From Physcomitrium patens (Eukaryota > Streptophyta > Bryopsida > Funariales > Funariaceae): a stretch of 64,000 bases of DNA. Both the position numbers and the translations under genes were made by a program. The notes below the pieces were generated by a model, which saw only the letters and a program-made list of their open reading frames with translations, was not told the origin of the DNA and ran no database searches. Shown here piece by piece: positions 11,787 to 23,643 of this stretch. Each line of letters opens with the position of its first letter. Within the stretch, counting starts at the first letter, position 1. The stretch lies in contig NC_037271.1 of the NCBI RefSeq assembly GCF_000002425.4, positions 1,817,543 through 1,881,542 on the forward strand. The letters run 5' to 3'.

Positions 11787-12743
11787 TTACATTAGCCTAT
11801 ATGCCTTGGTACCTTCACAATATCCAAGAAACACACATTTTGTACCTTTTGTATCAAATTTGGACCGCATACAATCTGGTACCTTTGCATAAGCAATGCA
11901 TCCAAAAGTCCTCATGTGTGAAACACAAGGTTTCCTCCCACTCCAAGCTTCTTGTGGAGTCATTGATGTAAGTGCATTTGTAGGATACCTATTCCTTGTA
12001 TACACTACATTCACCACAGCTTCCACCCAAAATTCATGCCCAAGGTTTTGAGCATGAATCATACTCCTTGCCATCTCCACAATAGTTCGATTTGCTCTTT
12101 CAGCAACTCTATTTTGTTGTGGAGTATAGGGAGTGGAAGTTTGTCTTGCAATACCGTGAATCTTCAAATACTCATCAAAATACTTTGACAAATACTCACC
12201 TCTATTGTCTGTACGCAACATCTTGATCTTGCACTCACATTGCTTCTCCACAAGTGCCTTAAATTCCTTAAATTTTGAAAAGCATTCACTCTTGGATTTA
12301 AGGATGAAAATCCACACCTTCCTTGAAAAGTCATTAATAAATGTAACAAAGTACCTTGATCCTGCCATTGATGGTGTCCTCATAGGTCCACAAACATCAA
12401 AATGCACAATCTCCAACAATTTGGTTGCACGTGTTGCAACTCCATTTGGAAATGAAGCTCTTTGTTGTTTGCCTTGAATACAACCTTCACAAGTAAGATT
12501 TGTGCATGATTGACCAAGATCTAAGCCATTAACCATAGATTGGAGCTCTTTCATACTTTTGGCATTCAAATGACCAAGGCGTCGATGCCAAATGCCAAAC
12601 TTGTCTTGATCTTGTGGAAATTCAGCAAATGCCGCCACTTCAACTCCATTCACCTTCTTACAATTGATGAAATAGAGATTGCCATCTCTGAAGCCTTTCA
12701 AAAGATTATCTCCATCCATTGTCTTCACAAAGCATCCATTCAT
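11787..12743 (-). CDS. Copia H integrase (GAG-pre zinc domain and DDE core)
   Basis: A 318-codon open piece of the polyprotein. It has the HHCC zinc-binding region (WHRRLGHL, then CEGC and GKQ), the DDE core with Asp in VHFDVCGPM, Asp in RTDNRGEY (usually followed by GGE, so one Gly is changed to Arg) and Glu in NRVAERANR. The FGC and VFLGY segments of the copia core follow. Integrase inserts the cDNA into the host chromosome. It is bounded by in-frame stops at 11785-11787 and near 12744, the latter fitting CAA changed to TAA. Confidence 0.92.
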   Translation of the reverse strand: MNGCFVKTMDGDNLLKGFRDGNLYFINCKKVNGVEVAAFAEFPQDQDKFGIWHRRLGHLNAKSMKELQSMVNGLDLGQSCTNLTCEGCIQGKQQRASFPNGVATRATKLLEIVHFDVCGPMRTPSMAGSRYFVTFINDFSRKVWIFILKSKSECFSKFKEFKALVEKQCECKIKMLRTDNRGEYLSKYFDEYLKIHGIARQTSTPYTPQQNRVAERANRTIVEMARSMIHAQNLGHEFWVEAVVNVVYTRNRYPTNALTSMTPQEAWSGRKPCVSHMRTFGCIAYAKVPDCMRSKFDTKGTKCVFLGYCEGTKAYRLM

Positions 12744-12749
12744 ATCAAA

Positions 12750-13061
12750 TTACATCTTACAACCATGAGAAACAAGTTTACTCACCGAAAGAAGGTTCTT
12801 CTTCATCTTTGGCACATGTAACACTTCTTTCAATCTGATCTTCTTCATTTGATTCTTTACAACAATCTCCACCACAATGGAGCTAATTCCAATGGCTTGC
12901 ACCATGCCATTATCTCCTAACCATACTTTTGTTGTTGGAATAGTCTCATAAGTGTCAAATGAACACTTGTATGGAGTCATGTGCTTGATAGCACCCGAAT
13001 CAATGATCCATTTGGACATGGCAGCCATAGACGTGCCTTCACTTGCCATGACTCTATTCAT
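12750..13061 (-). pseudogene. Copia H aspartic protease
   Basis: A 103-codon piece with the retropepsin active site WIIDSGAIKHMT followed by VWLGDNG and LKEVLHVPKMKKNLLSVSKL, a block conserved between protease and integrase in copia elements. The enzyme cuts the gag-pol polyprotein during particle maturation. A stop separates it from gag upstream and from integrase downstream, both in the same general frame. Confidence 0.88.
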
Positions 13062-13447
13062 GAGTCTTCCATCTTACAAGTGAAGAATTTCCTTCTTGTG
13101 AAGAGGATGTTAGACAAGTTTTTGCTCTCATATATGTTGCAAAATGTCTTCCATGCTTCCGCTGGTCCTTTACAATGGATAATGTGAGAAAAGTTGGCTT
13201 CATCAAAATTGGTGGCAATCATGCAAAAAGCCTTCTTTTCACGTCTTTTGAAGTCCTTGTGGTCCTTAGGGCTTGCATCTATGCTTGGAGGGTCTTCACT
13301 CTCATCTACAATATCCCAAAGGTCCAAAGACGCCAACAAAAGCTCCATTTTGACCTTCCAATGGTAAAAATTGTTGCCTCTAAACTTCTCAATCACTCTT
13401 AAACCTTCACCCTCACTAGAAGCCATGTCTAAGGAGGAGTGTATCAA
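13058..13447 (-). pseudogene. Copia H gag, internally deleted
   Basis: 129 codons beginning near MASSEGEG, with the copia gag signature of FRGNNFYHWKVKME near the start and WKTFCNIYES in the middle. It passes directly to the protease N-terminus. The second half of gag, including the CCHC zinc knuckle that packages the RNA, is missing; a normal copia gag is about twice this length. The deletion alone would make the element depend on gag supplied in trans. The start was placed at the methionine following the leader, about 460 nt from the 5' LTR. Confidence 0.85.
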
Positions 13448-13907
13448 AAAATATTGAGAAAAGGAGTCTCTAAAAGCTTAAAATCACCAAATGAAGTTTA
13501 CACTAGCAGAATCTCAGAATACCCTGTTATGAATAAAAGAGTGGTATCTCACTGAAAACACTTTCAACTCAACTTGTGAAGCTTTCTACAAGTAATTGCA
13601 CCCTCATGGAACTCACAATCACTCGTCTTAATCACTTTCTCATCAAAACACTCAAGAATAATGAAGAAACTTTACCAACTCAAAAGACACTATCAAGGTC
13701 TTTCTACAAAGTCTTAACCTCACAAAGCAAGGAGATAAGAATCCACATCAATGTTAGAGATGTACAAGCTTAATACCAATAGCCTCCTTATACCAACAAA
13801 CCTAACATCAACAAATACCATAAGATCTAATCCACACAAAAGCAACAAAGAGGAAATGACTTCAACTTACTTGAATAGCACAACAAAGAGTGTGTGGGCC
13901 CATAACC

Positions 13908-14392
13908 TATTGAGAAAAGAACACTATAAGCATAACACAAGTAAGTAGAAATCAGCAAGGTTGCACATAAGAGAAGTGTAGAATGAGATGGTTCTCTCTT
14001 CCAACTCTCGTTACTTATAGGTGGTGGTTACTGCCCTAAAAGGACTTCTTCCACCATTTGACTTTTACACATATGCTCCTTGGATCCTTTGGCTCATACC
14101 ACGAGGGTATCCAAGGATCCTAGGATCCTATAGCATCTTACATACCATGACGGTATCCTATGCCATATACTAATTACTCTTACCTAGTTCTTAGGATATT
14201 TCCTAGGACACACTTTATCCTCTTGACTTTGACTCTTTGTCCATGACCGCATCCTATGTCCATAGGATGCTTTTTCTATATGCCAAGAGTCAAGCCTTTG
14301 ACCATTAGTAACTTACTTTAGGTAATATCCTTTACGAGGTAACTTATTCTACTTTAGCTATTATCTATTCATCTTTATCTTTTACCTCAACA
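13908..14392 (-). repeat. 5' LTR of copia H
   Basis: 485 bp, partner of 7968-8452. The minus-strand sequence just downstream (GGTTATGGGCCCAC, plus-strand positions about 13894-13907) is where a tRNA primer-binding site should be; I cannot assign the tRNA with certainty. Confidence 0.95.
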
Positions 14393-15239
14393 AGAAGCGT
14401 TGAGACCCACCTAGAGCACACAAATGTTAAATAGCTAACAAAAGGGTGCAGAAAATAGTGCCAATCCGGCTGACTTCCAATACCAGCAAGGGAGCTGTTT
14501 TCTCCTGTAAGATGGCAAGCTACCTTGAAAATCGCACAGTGCATCATCACTCATCCGGTCCATCTTTCCACAATGAAAGGTGCTTTTCACAATATCAGGT
14601 GAATTCCCACTCACCCAATAGAAAACAAATACACATCTTATAGGGACGGACTTTTTCGCCTTGTCGTTCGTCCATCCGTCCATCCAAGATATGCAGTGTG
14701 GAGAGTCATGGTGGCGCTCTAGCGTAAGAACTGTTTTCTCCCATTTGGATGGCAAGATGCGTTGAGAATCGCGCAGTGCATCATCTTTTATCCGGTGCTT
14801 TAGTAACCATTGAATTACTAGTTTAAAGATTAACTTCTCTTTTAGATATAACTGTTAACTTTGTAATAAAGTGCATGTATATTATCCGATATGTGTGGAG
14901 TGAGTTGTGAGTTCTGAAACAAAAGATTATGGACCTGAGGCTTCAAAAATGCACATGAGTGAAGTATTGTTGATTACATTATTGATAGTATTATTGATTG
15001 TATAGTTGCATTGCATTGCTCAAGAAGATTAGCGAGCATTACCTACTTGTCAAACCAATTTTATTTCTTTGTTTTCTATTTTCATCGTTACTTTCTTGAA
15101 TATTTTGAATTATTTGATTTTTTGAATTTTTTTGATTTTTTTTTACTAACTCAATTTCTAGCTAAGATTCTGTTCACAAGAAATCACTTCATTTGTTCAT
15201 TCTATCTGTTTTATTGAGATCACTATATCTATCTAAAAG
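14393..15239. other. Unidentified segment with an imperfect 67 bp direct repeat
   Basis: 14494-14560 and 14730-14797 are related copies (tgttttctcc, gatggcaag, cgcacagtgcatcatc, atccggt). The segment is GC-richer than its right flank and is probably continuous with 7141-7967, from which copia H separates it. A 106-codon minus-strand frame spans the repeats but shows no known domain. After 14820 the sequence is AT-rich and featureless. Confidence 0.55.
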
Positions 15240-18200
15240 GGTTTAATCAGCATTCAACAATTTAATGGTACAGAATTCCATCTCTAGAAATGGCAAATTA
15301 GAAACTATGCATCTTTTTTTGATGCTTTCATGATATCTAAGCTCACAGCTAACCTATCTGCTTGATTTGATGGTTTCACAACTACTTGGGAGAGCACTTC
15401 TAAAGAGCTAATCTCAAGGCGAGGTTACAAAAAGAAGTGAAGAAGATATTGAAATGCTTATAACAAGATTCTGCTCCTGATTCCAAAGTATTTTATGCTA
15501 ATTGTGCCTGCTTTTCTATTACTTGCAATCACAGAATTCCACCAAATATTGGAAGTTTCTACCTACGAGGCTTCTCTACTTCTACGCCTATACAGAGTAC
15601 TTACAACTTATATCCTCCTTCTGTTTTCCACAATTCTAATTATTTTGTATCTCCACAAATTGCTGGATCTCTTCGCAAACAACCTTTACTATCTTTAAAA
15701 CGCAATTCAATTCAAATTGCTTGTTCACAATCAAATAGGAACGTTGGAATAGTAGAATTGAAATGCAAAATAAGATGTAACAATTGTAGTCTTTTTGGGC
15801 ATTGGTGGCAAGAATGTTTACACATTTTTCTAGAAAATTTCTATCAACCAAGCCTTTTACAAGTTAGTATTAGCACTCAAGTTTCTTTTGCTTAGTCATC
15901 GGATTCCACTCAACCTGTTCTTCATTAAGAACATTCATATCCGGATATGGAATATTATTATACATTTTCTACTTTTCATATTCATGATGAGTACAAAGAC
16001 CACTTTTATTGATATGAACATGATCTACCTTCATCAAATTTTTCATATTCTGATATTACTTGTGCTTACTATGCCTTAGCATTTGGAAGTCATTCAGATG
16101 GTTGGATCACTGCACATCAGATTCAATAGTTCATTAACTATAAACCTTTGCCATTAGATGCAATATGGCTTTTCAAAACTTGTGCAGGTCATGACTGTTA
16201 TGTCACAAGTACTAGAGATATTAGAATCCTTGTACAACTACCTAATCGTATCAAAATCAATTTACTCCAACAATTTTTGTACATTCTTGGATTCTGGAGA
16301 ACCCTATTCAGCCCTACCAAAGTTGCTCAAAGACACAAGATATTTACACTTTGTAAAGATAATACTTACAAACTTTTTCAAGACAACAATCTTATTATGA
16401 CAAGTAGAATGTTTCAGGGTTCTTCTCTTCTTGATTTTATCATTTTACTTCCTCCTGCAGCTGCTTCCTATGCAATATTTTATGGTAATATATCTTCTTT
16501 CTAAGAGCTCTAAGATATTCAGACTTGGCATCTTTAGCTTGGTCACTTGCATCATGATATGATACATATAATGGCTTCCAATGGATACTCCATAAATGGT
16601 TTAAGGCTCAAGACTACTGAACCCCCTACTTTATGCTCAGGTTGTGCTTTTAGAAAGTCTCATAGTATAATGTTTTTAAAAAAAATCAATAGAATCAAAG
16701 CTACACAACCATGGATGTTAATTCATAACAACATTTGTGGTCCAATGAACGTACCCTTTCATGGTGGTTCACTTTACGATATGTTTTTTTAAGAAAATTA
16801 TATATGCTACAAATTTTTCTTTTATATTTTTAAGAGATTTGATGCATTTATTTATTTACAATAAGTATGGAAGATAGTATTTTAAGACAATGGTTATAAA
16901 GCTTTTACATAAAAAACTAATAATGTAGGTGAAATTTGTGATAAATGCTTCATTGACTTTCTTTATTGAATTAAACACAAATTCATTGTCTTATATACAC
17001 CATATAGAGCATGATTTTTGACCAAGATAATAGAACTATAATGGAGGTAGTTTGAAGTATGATTTATTATGCTTAATAATATCTGGTATTTTGAGAAAAG
17101 GCTATTGATAAAGTTATTTACACACTAAATTACACTTGTTCACATCTTATTCCACATACTATACTATTCCAAGCTTATATTGGAACAAAGCCTTTTCTAG
17201 CTCATATGAAGCCTTTTGGCTTTAAAGTATATATTTATATAGTTTACCAATTGCATAAAAAGCTAGATCCTAAGAGCCAAATTGGAATTTTCTTTTACTC
17301 TTTTTTTGCATCTATAAGATATCAAATATAGATTTTATTATATTAACAAATCATTATTAGCATGGATGTATTATTTGATGAATATAACTTTATATAAGAT
17401 ATCCCATCTTCTAAAATTAAATCTCACCATATTGCTTCTATCAAAATTCTATTTCTACCATCTCAATATTTTCATCTCAAAAAACCTAATTATCTTTTTA
17501 TTAGACATATTTATAATTCTTCTTTGGTTGCCTTATCAAATTCTATTGATACAACTCTTTTTCCACCAAATAATATGAATAATCTATCTAATCATTCTAA
17601 AAATATAAGTAATAGAAGTAAATTACCTCCTACCAATGATGGTACTCTATTAATTATTAATATCACTATAAATCTAATTAATTAAGAATATTCATCATCT
17701 CTATGTACCAACAAAATTGATGAAATCAATTTTGATTACTCTTTTCTTCATCCTCTTATTACTCAAAGATGATGACAACTCCTTAAATGCTTTAGTTACT
17801 TAACTAGAGATTTGCAATATAGTTTTGCCAACTATGTCATGATTTTATCAGCTTCAATTATTTTACAAAATTTTATCTAATATTCTTGCTTGTACTTCGA
17901 AAATTCCACAATCTTATGATAAAGCTCTTTGATTACTTTATTCCATATTATAGTAGAAAGCAATACAAGCTGAATTCAAATCACTATCCATCGATGAAAC
18001 TTAAGCACTTATTGATTTATCCTTTAGAAATAAATAAATAAATAAATAAAATTGTAAGTAGATATATGTTCTTAGAACTAAAGTTGATGGCATAGTGAAT
18101 CATTTCAAAACAAGCTTAGTTGCCAAGGATTGTTCATAGAATTATAAAATTGACTTTACAAAGACTTATTTGCTTATTGTCAAATATAATTTGATCCATC

Positions 18201-18790
18201 TTATTCTTGCTATTGTTGCCCAAAAAGATATGCACATAAGATAATTTGATATTAAGACTGTATTTCTACATAGCCAACTTAATTAAGAAAAAATTATTAA
18301 ACAAGCTTGTAGCTTCAAAGCCTCTCTATTTCTTTACAAAGTTTATTGTCTCAAGAAGGTCTTAAGTGATTTACAGAAAGCTAGTAGGGCATGGAATGAT
18401 TACATTAACAAATTTTTGGCTACTCACAAGCTTAAGAAAAACACTGCTGATTTATGCATATATCACTCTAAAGCAAAAAAATCAACTCATTATTATCATG
18501 TTTGTCAATGAAAAATTATATTATTACTGAGATGCACAACAAATTGACTATGTTCTAATGACTACAAATGACGTCTTCAAAATTAGAGTCAATGATCTAG
18601 ACATCTATGTTGGTTTACAAATTGAACAAGATTGTTCTTAATAATTTATTTTCATTCACCAATGGACATATTTAGAATGTATTTTCCATAAATATGGCTT
18701 CTTTAATTCTTTATTTATTTCTATTCTTGGTAATTCTAATTCTATACTTTATATTAGTAATTTTGCCAATACAAAAAATACTTATTAAGC
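15240..18790 (+). pseudogene. Ty1/copia J polyprotein relic
   Basis: A heavily decayed copia of a different family from H and G, on the plus strand. In order: a gag C-terminus with a CX2CX4HX4C zinc knuckle at 15776-15817 (CNNCSLFGHWWQEC); a protease/GAG-pre region near 16100-16500; the integrase zinc domain and start of the core at 16547-16792 (CSGCAFRKS, then NNICGPMNVPFHGGS); further integrase fragments to about 17300; and RT at about 17950-18720, with EFKSLSIDET, VAQKDMHI, KTVFLH and KIRVNDLDIYVGLQI. Stops and frameshifts are everywhere. LTRs could not be placed. Confidence 0.8.
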
Positions 18791-19189
18791 TTCATATGGC
18801 CCTAGTCACAATTAAGGAAGATAAAAAAGTAGTTTTTTTATTTTATTTATTTTATTTTTTCTTTTTTTTTCTTCTATCTATCATTCTATCATTCTAATCA
18901 TTATTCATTTTTTTTCTTCAAATTCTTCATAGATCTAAAGAAATTACATATTTTATTCAAAGACCCACTTTTTTCATGTCTTATTATAGCTAAACTACAT
19001 ATCATAGCTTAGGCTCCAAAAAATCTATTATTTTTGTTTATTAGGCTTTATCAAGCCTCAGCCCTCTTTTCTAGCTAAGCCAAAAAATGGGCATAGCACT
19101 AATTTACTATTGTATCTCTTAAAGTTTTATAGTATTATATAAGGAACTATATCCCTTTAGTTCATGCTACTGGCTTTTTTAAAATAAAT
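18791..19189. other. AT-rich spacer, no gene recognised
   Basis: Short T-rich runs and stops in all frames. On the minus strand this lies just downstream of the nad5 copy. I could not show that it is also mitochondrial. Confidence 0.5.
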
Positions 19190-19770
19190 ACGTAAAAAAT
19201 TCACCATGTAAATAAAATAAAATAAATTATCTATCCAAAAAGAAATAAAATCTCACAGCCCTATTATGATGATAAATATGGTTAAGCCAATCAACATTAC
19301 AAAAGAATAATGATAAACAAAACCACTTTGAAGTTTACTTATCTGCTTGGCTAATTTTTAAAATGTGTACAAAATTCCATAAGGCTTTAAGACTTTAATA
19401 GTATTCTTTTCTAAAACTTTAAATAAAATTCTATATTCAAAACACAAAAAAACCTAAGTATAAAGTCATTAAAAAATTTATCAAAAAACTAACACTTATT
19501 TAAAAATTAATATAATTGATTACCAAAAGTATTAGTTTTCAAAGAAAAAATCAATGGATTTGCTACAAAATTTATTTTATGTGCCATAAAATTACCTAAA
19601 ATATTAAATAAAAGAAAAATGAGTTTAATAATTTTTGGAATAGAAAACTTGAATTTGGCAAGCATCTTATTTTTTGGTCGTATGAAAAAGAAATTAGTCC
19701 AAAAATTGATATCTAAATCAATTATTATATCAATTCCTATGCTATTTCATTGTTAGAATGGCTTGGCTTC

Positions 19771-19804
19771 AAAACCATACATGAGGCTTCTACCTCATAT
19801 GACT
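19771..19804 (-). ncRNA. Domain V of the nad5 group II intron
   Basis: The minus-strand 34 nt starts AGTCATATGAGG, has a TAGAAG loop and closes CCTCATGTATGGTTTT. This is the domain V shape, with the catalytic triad AGC changed to AGT and a few G:U-type pairs. Domain V forms the catalytic metal site for splicing, so the change is expected to disable it. Confidence 0.8.
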
Positions 19805-19849
19805 CTTCTCAAAATATTTATGTCTTCTTACTTATTTTCAATATGGTAG

Positions 19850-21560
19850 TACTTGTCTATAAGTTTTCTATAAACTTACAAGGATTTCACTTTGATGTGT
19901 TCTACTTTTATATCCTTATGGTTTTCTAATATGTTTGGATGGTGTAATAAAGAGCCCTTCAGCATTTTGATTATCCAAAAAAATATTTATTTTTTTGTTT
20001 TTGCTTTCTTATGCCTCTTTTTATTTTATTGGGTTCTTATCTTGTCTTTCTTTAATGTGCTTGTAGCTAACTATTCAACTTATTTTTACCAATTAATATA
20101 TTTTTTTATTCCAAAAGCCATTGTGTAAGAGCCATACAAAATCAAGTTATCTTACTATACTTTTCTTTCAAAGAGCCAACTTCTTTTTTTGAAGAAGTAC
20201 TTTTATTTTATTTTATCACAATTCCATATTAAGTACCATTGGTATACCTATATTTTGATCTTTTCAAAGATATCATAGTCTAATCTCTAAAACATATATT
20301 TGCATTCAGAGTATTTGAAGTAGTAGCCCTATTTTATTATTTAGAGTAATAGAGTAATAATAAATTAGTAGGTTATTTTTCTTTTTAAAAATTAAATAGT
20401 CCTTTAAATATCTACAAAAAATCTCTAGTGATATTCACGAAATAGAATTATTAAAGTTTTAATTTTGTCTCATCATCATATATAATTAATTAATAATCCT
20501 AAAAATTAAAATTCATATTTAGTATTAAATATTTAGATCTTATGCAAGTATAATTCTAGTTCCATGCACTTTAATCATTCTCTTAGAAATGCTTAAGCTT
20601 GTTTTATGACCTCCTTAGATTGGTGAAGTAGAATAAAATCATTGGCATATCTAACTAGTATTGAAGTTGGTTATTTGAGATATGTTCTTAGTGACTATTC
20701 TATTAAAGCTATCTCTATTTCATAGAGAACAATGTTAACTAATCACGCCATATGTGCCATTTTTCATGTACTAAGTATTATTTTTTAATCCAATCATATG
20801 GTCAATTTTAAACTATGCTTTGATTTATTTAGCTAAATTAAAAAAAAAAATTACTTTGTCTAAGAGGGCTTGATGGTTGATACAATTGAAAGATTTGAAA
20901 ATATCTGCATTTAAAATATACTGGAACTTAGCTTGAATAGCTAAGAATATGGCTTTATTGGCATCTTAGAAGCTTTATCCAAATTTGAATCCATAGGAAT
21001 TGGATTCAAACTAGATTTTTTATTTACTTTCTAAAGTCATTTTAGCCAAAGCCTACTTGGCTTTATCTTCAATAATACAAATAAGCCAAAGAGATAAAAA
21101 AGATTCAAATTTTAGTTTCAAAAAAAATATATAGATTATTTTTTTTTTCTATTTTCTAAATAAAATGCATAATTGATTTAATCTATATTTTTTTGTAGTT
21201 AATGTAGGAAAGATATAGAAAATTTTATTTTTTTTGCTTGTAGTTTTTTGAAGCATTCATCTTCTTTTGAGAATTTTGATATGATAATTTGATAAATGGG
21301 CATAGCTTTTCTATCCGATTAAAAACCTATTGCCATCTTTGTTTCTTGTGATCTTAAGGCCACCAACTTCTTATAAATGTCAAGATTATTTTTCCTTGAA
21401 TTTTTTTTGTATAACTTGTTTCATAGCTAAAATTTTGGTATGTAGATTTTATATGAGTCTAAATGGTAGAGCACAAATCTTTTCTATATTATTAGAGCAA
21501 GAAGCTTGATAAATATTAATTTGGAGTCTAAAATAATTATCTTAATCTTGGACCAAAGAA
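19850..21560 (-). pseudogene. Group II intron reverse transcriptase/maturase relic
   Basis: Minus-strand fragments appear in the order of an LtrA-type protein. The N-terminal RT0-like part (LQINIYQAS, near 21540) is followed by FESNSYGFKFG and YILNADIFKSFNCINHQALLDKV (about 21060-20860, holding the first catalytic Asp). Next come RYANDF at about 20650 (catalytic YADD changed to YAND), SKEVIKQA and AFLRE, then the X-domain part with GWxNYFKYSE-like sequence and KYFFKKRSWLFERK. A weak HNH nuclease remnant (VEHIKVKS) lies near 19900. Such proteins help their intron splice and can copy it to new sites. Many stops and shifts. Confidence 0.82.
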
Positions 21561-23205
21561 TTTATTTTTTAGATATAATTTGAATATCTATATAGAACCT
21601 ACTTATAACTCACTTTCTTTTCCAATTTTTATTGAAATTCTAAATCTTCAAGTGGAAAAATAAAAATATTACAAAAAAAATATATTTTTGTTAGCGGCAC
21701 TCTATAACCTTGGTTTTTTAAAGAATCTTGCTCTCATCAAGTTTATAGCTTGGTAGCCCACCACAAAGAAGTCCTATAAAAGTTTTCTAGTTTTGAGTAT
21801 ATTAAATAGTTATAGCAGCCCATAGGTACGAGATATACTTTGAGGGTGGTCTCTTTGATAATATCTTTTGACATAGTAGCTATTTAATCCATGGTTCATT
21901 GAATATTTGGTGCAAGTTCAAAAATTTTTACTACAAATATCTTTCATTCTTCCTTTTAATTCTAAGACTCGTTTCTTAGTGAGATCAATACTTGATATTA
22001 TTAGACAATAAAATTGATACTTGTTTATTTATAATGGTTCACTAAGGCCTCTTTTTTCATCATTTTTTTGTTCACTTATAATTTGGAAATTTCCAAGCTT
22101 TTTACAAAGGCATGAAAGTCGACTAAATATCTCAGCTGTAGGCATGAATTTTGTCCACATCCAATTCTTTTTATTGTTTATCTTTAAAAAATGGATGATC
22201 AATAGCCATTTTTTCATAAGAATGACTTATAGGATAATAAATCACACTTTGACTAAGTAACCTACAAAAATACTTCCAAAAGTTAAAAATATTAAAAAAA
22301 TTGTCATAAGAATAGACGTATCATGGCATCATAAGATGTCTTGCTTGAATGAATTTTTTGATGCTAAAAAAGTTTTAAAAAATAAACAAAAAGAATGATT
22401 AGAAGTAAAAAAAACAAAAATACTTTTCAATTAAAAAAAAAATTATTACTAATCATATATTTAGTATAAGTAAACTATAAAATAACATCTTTAGAATAAA
22501 ATCCAGTATAAAAAGAAAAACTTGTTAAAGATAAGCTATCTATTAGCATCATTGCATAAATGAATGGTAATAAGGAAGCAATTCCTCCTATCTTATATAC
22601 ATCTTACTTATTCAATATAGTATGAATCATTAAAATTTTATTCAAAAAGAATAATACTTTAAAAAAACATAAATTATTAAATAAAATATTCTAATAAAAT
22701 ATTTAGAAACATCACAAGAAAATATCATATATCCTAATTGGTTATAAGTTGAATAGGCTATTATCCTCTTTAAATCATTTTATCATAGCTTTTATAGATG
22801 CTTTATTGGCTTTAAGTCGTTTAAATCAAAAATTAATTAATAAATATGAAGCAAAATCTATTCTTTTCCACCTTAGAAATAATTAAATAGAAATATCTTT
22901 GTAAGCTACTTACAAATTTAACTACAATTAAGATAACTATAATCAGACTATCAAATATAGAATCAAAAGTTTTGTTTTATTAGGACCTTGAGTTGCAAAA
23001 TCAAGCAAGAATTTTTTTACATACTAAATGACTAGACAATGAAAAATTACCTTTCCTACTCAAGTATACAGCCTGTACTGACTTAGGCTTCTTTTTTTTT
23101 GCCAATTGTGAGTCATCAAATTGACTCAGTAATTATTTTAAGAAAAAAAGTTACATTTAAAGTGCTTAAAATCATAGTATATTGTAAGTATTGTAGAAAT
23201 CCTTA

Positions 23206-23477
23206 GACAAATAGAAAATAAGAATGTTAGCTATAAAAATAGAATCTTAATAAGTCTTTGAAGTATTTATCTTAGTTGATTTAATATTTTTACTTAGTAT
23301 TGAATATTAAAGATTATTCATTAAGTTCAATATTTATATTGGACTTTTGTCTATATGTATTATTTATAAAAAAATTATAAATATTAATTAGTAGTTAGAA
23401 GTAGCATGAATAAAAACTTCATGTCTTTTTAGTTATTTTTATAGAAAGTAGGATTTATAGTAGATTTAAATTGATTT
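23206..23477 (+). repeat. Dispersed AT-rich repeat, inverted partner of 1-275
   Basis: Shares with the reverse strand of 1-275 blocks such as aagaatgttagct, tcttagttga, attgaatatt, ttcaatatttatattgg and tttatagtagatttaaattga. No coding capacity. Confidence 0.6.
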
Positions 23478-23643
23478 TATTATTATAAAAAATCATCAAG
23501 ATAAGAAATTATAGTCTTAAACTGATATTAGCATTATAAAGTAATTATAGAAATTTTATTTAGAATATATTTAGAAATTATTTAGAATTTATTTAGAATT
23601 TATTTAGAATTTTTAGAGAAATTATTAAGACTTTGGTAAAAAT

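Larger units (their letters stand above)
7968..14392 (-). mobile_element. Ty1/copia retrotransposon H, nearly complete, interrupted
   Basis: Two 485 bp direct LTRs (7968-8452 and 13908-14392) enclose gag, protease, integrase, reverse transcriptase and RNase H in copia order on the minus strand. The LTRs end in imperfect inverted TGTTGAG/CTCAATA. The flanks give a 5 bp target duplication with one mismatch: agaac at 7963-7967 and agaag at 14393-14397. The polypurine tract AAAGTGGGAG (minus strand, 8453-8462) abuts the 3' LTR. A family C LTR at 9768-11055 splits the reverse transcriptase. Without that insertion the element is about 5.1 kb. The LTRs differ at roughly 4-5% of sites by eye. Confidence 0.95.
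19732..22247 (-). ncRNA. Group II intron relic inside the nad5 copy
   Basis: The upstream nad5 block stops at ...GYLVK and is followed at once by GTGTG, the group II 5' end consensus (first base is the complement of 22247). The next nad5 codon, the D of DIII, resumes at 19731. The 2516 nt between holds an intron-encoded protein relic and, near the 3' end, a domain V hairpin and a short domain VI-like tail. The K/D junction falls between codons, which fits the land-plant intron site nad5i1455. No intron is present 22 nt later, where many plants have nad5i1477. Exact intron ends could shift by one base. Confidence 0.8.
19190..22975 (-). pseudogene. nad5: Nuclear copy of mitochondrial nad5 (NUMT), with intron
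   Basis: nad5 encodes a proton-pumping membrane subunit of respiratory complex I and is normally mitochondrial. The minus strand carries two exon blocks. The upstream block (22975-22248) shows [77 protein letters not shown] and FGSIFVGYLVK. The downstream block (19731-19190) shows NFWTNFFFIRPKNKML, PKIIKLI, FFDKFFNDFIL and the C-terminal LIGLTIF/LWDFISFWIDN. They keep nad5 order. Stops, frameshifts and at least two internal losses (after FVSSL and after KAM) show it is dead. The start of the gene is missing. Confidence 0.9.

Noticed and set aside
18960-19150. Possible nad4 start downstream of nad5 on the minus strand (phrase YNSKLVLCPFFG), as these genes are neighbours in some plant mitochondria
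   Set aside because: Only about a dozen residues look similar and the match stops at once; nothing further in the region supports nad4.
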